From Hyphochytrium catenoides (Eukaryota > Sar > Hyphochytriomycetes > Hyphochytriales > Hyphochytriaceae), in contig FLMG01003078.1 in NCBI GenBank assembly GCA_900088475.1, forward strand, positions 9,240 through 24,653: DNA of 15,414 nucleotides, given 5' to 3'. Positions 15,386 through 15,414 of this stretch are shown one piece after another. A program made the position numbers and the translations under genes. The stretch's first letter is position 1. Every line of letters starts with the position of its first letter. The notes below the pieces were generated by a model. The model had not been told where the DNA came from, ran no database searches, and saw nothing but the letters and a program-made list of their open reading frames with translations.

Positions 15386-15414
<29 letters not shown>
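15386..15414 (+). repeat. (GA)n microsatellite at the right edge
   Basis: The window ends inside a pure GA dinucleotide run. Its full length is not visible, and such runs are common places for contig breaks. Confidence 0.9.

Larger units (their letters stand above)
14982..15414 (-). other. Upstream part of the GH13 gene: intron sequence, possible 5' exon
   Basis: The first supported GH13 exon begins at 14981 and needs an upstream exon ending in phase 1. Two donor sites fit this phase: one after an ATG-initiated segment ending near 15254 (MPR joined to VWQTG), and one near 15193 after a hydrophobic segment that could resemble a signal peptide (MPRYDYLLSASLSAAV...). Neither supplies the missing barrel strand. 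The rest of this stretch is GA-rich simple sequence. A genuine upstream exon beyond 15414 is equally possible. Confidence 0.3.

Overview
The window is nuclear DNA from an intron-dense microbial eukaryote, probably a protist or alga. Exons of about 30-220 nt are joined by GT-AG introns of 55-474 nt. Long (GA/CT)n microsatellites fill many introns and the intergenic space, and no bacterial operon structure is seen. The exact lineage cannot be fixed from sequence alone. The mix of a plant-type anchored acyl-CoA-binding/ankyrin protein, a Plasmodium map-2-like MAP kinase and a bacterial-looking GH13 enzyme would fit a cryptophyte, alveolate or stramenopile. I rebuilt the gene models by hand, requiring that every splice junction keep the reading frame.

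Layout. Positions 1-378 are 5' flank. Gene 1 (+ strand, 379-2569, 10 exons, 306 aa) is an N-terminally anchored acyl-CoA-binding protein with C-terminal ankyrin repeats. Positions 2570-3223 are a convergent intergenic spacer. Gene 2 (- strand, 9504-3224, 16 exons, 691 aa) joins an N-terminal PAS sensor domain to a complete MAP kinase of the map-2 type, with TEH in place of the usual TEY/TDY. Positions 9505-10706 are a repeat-rich intergenic region. Gene 3 (- strand, at least 14981 to 10707, 12 exons visible, about 458 aa) is a GH13 alpha-amylase-family glycosidase whose 5' exons are not resolved and may lie beyond the right edge.

The most interesting object is gene 2. PAS exons and kinase exons join in frame through six consecutive phase-consistent junctions, with no stop between them, which predicts a single-polypeptide sensor-MAPK. 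PAS-MAPK fusions are not a textbook architecture. Other points of interest are a duplicated 3' splice site in gene 1 that would truncate the protein, a minimal uORF overlapping the gene 1 start codon, an unusual frequency of GTC donor sites, and strand-biased CT tracts in introns.

The three genes show no obvious shared pathway (lipid-ester binding, signalling, glucan metabolism), and I see no evidence for co-regulation.
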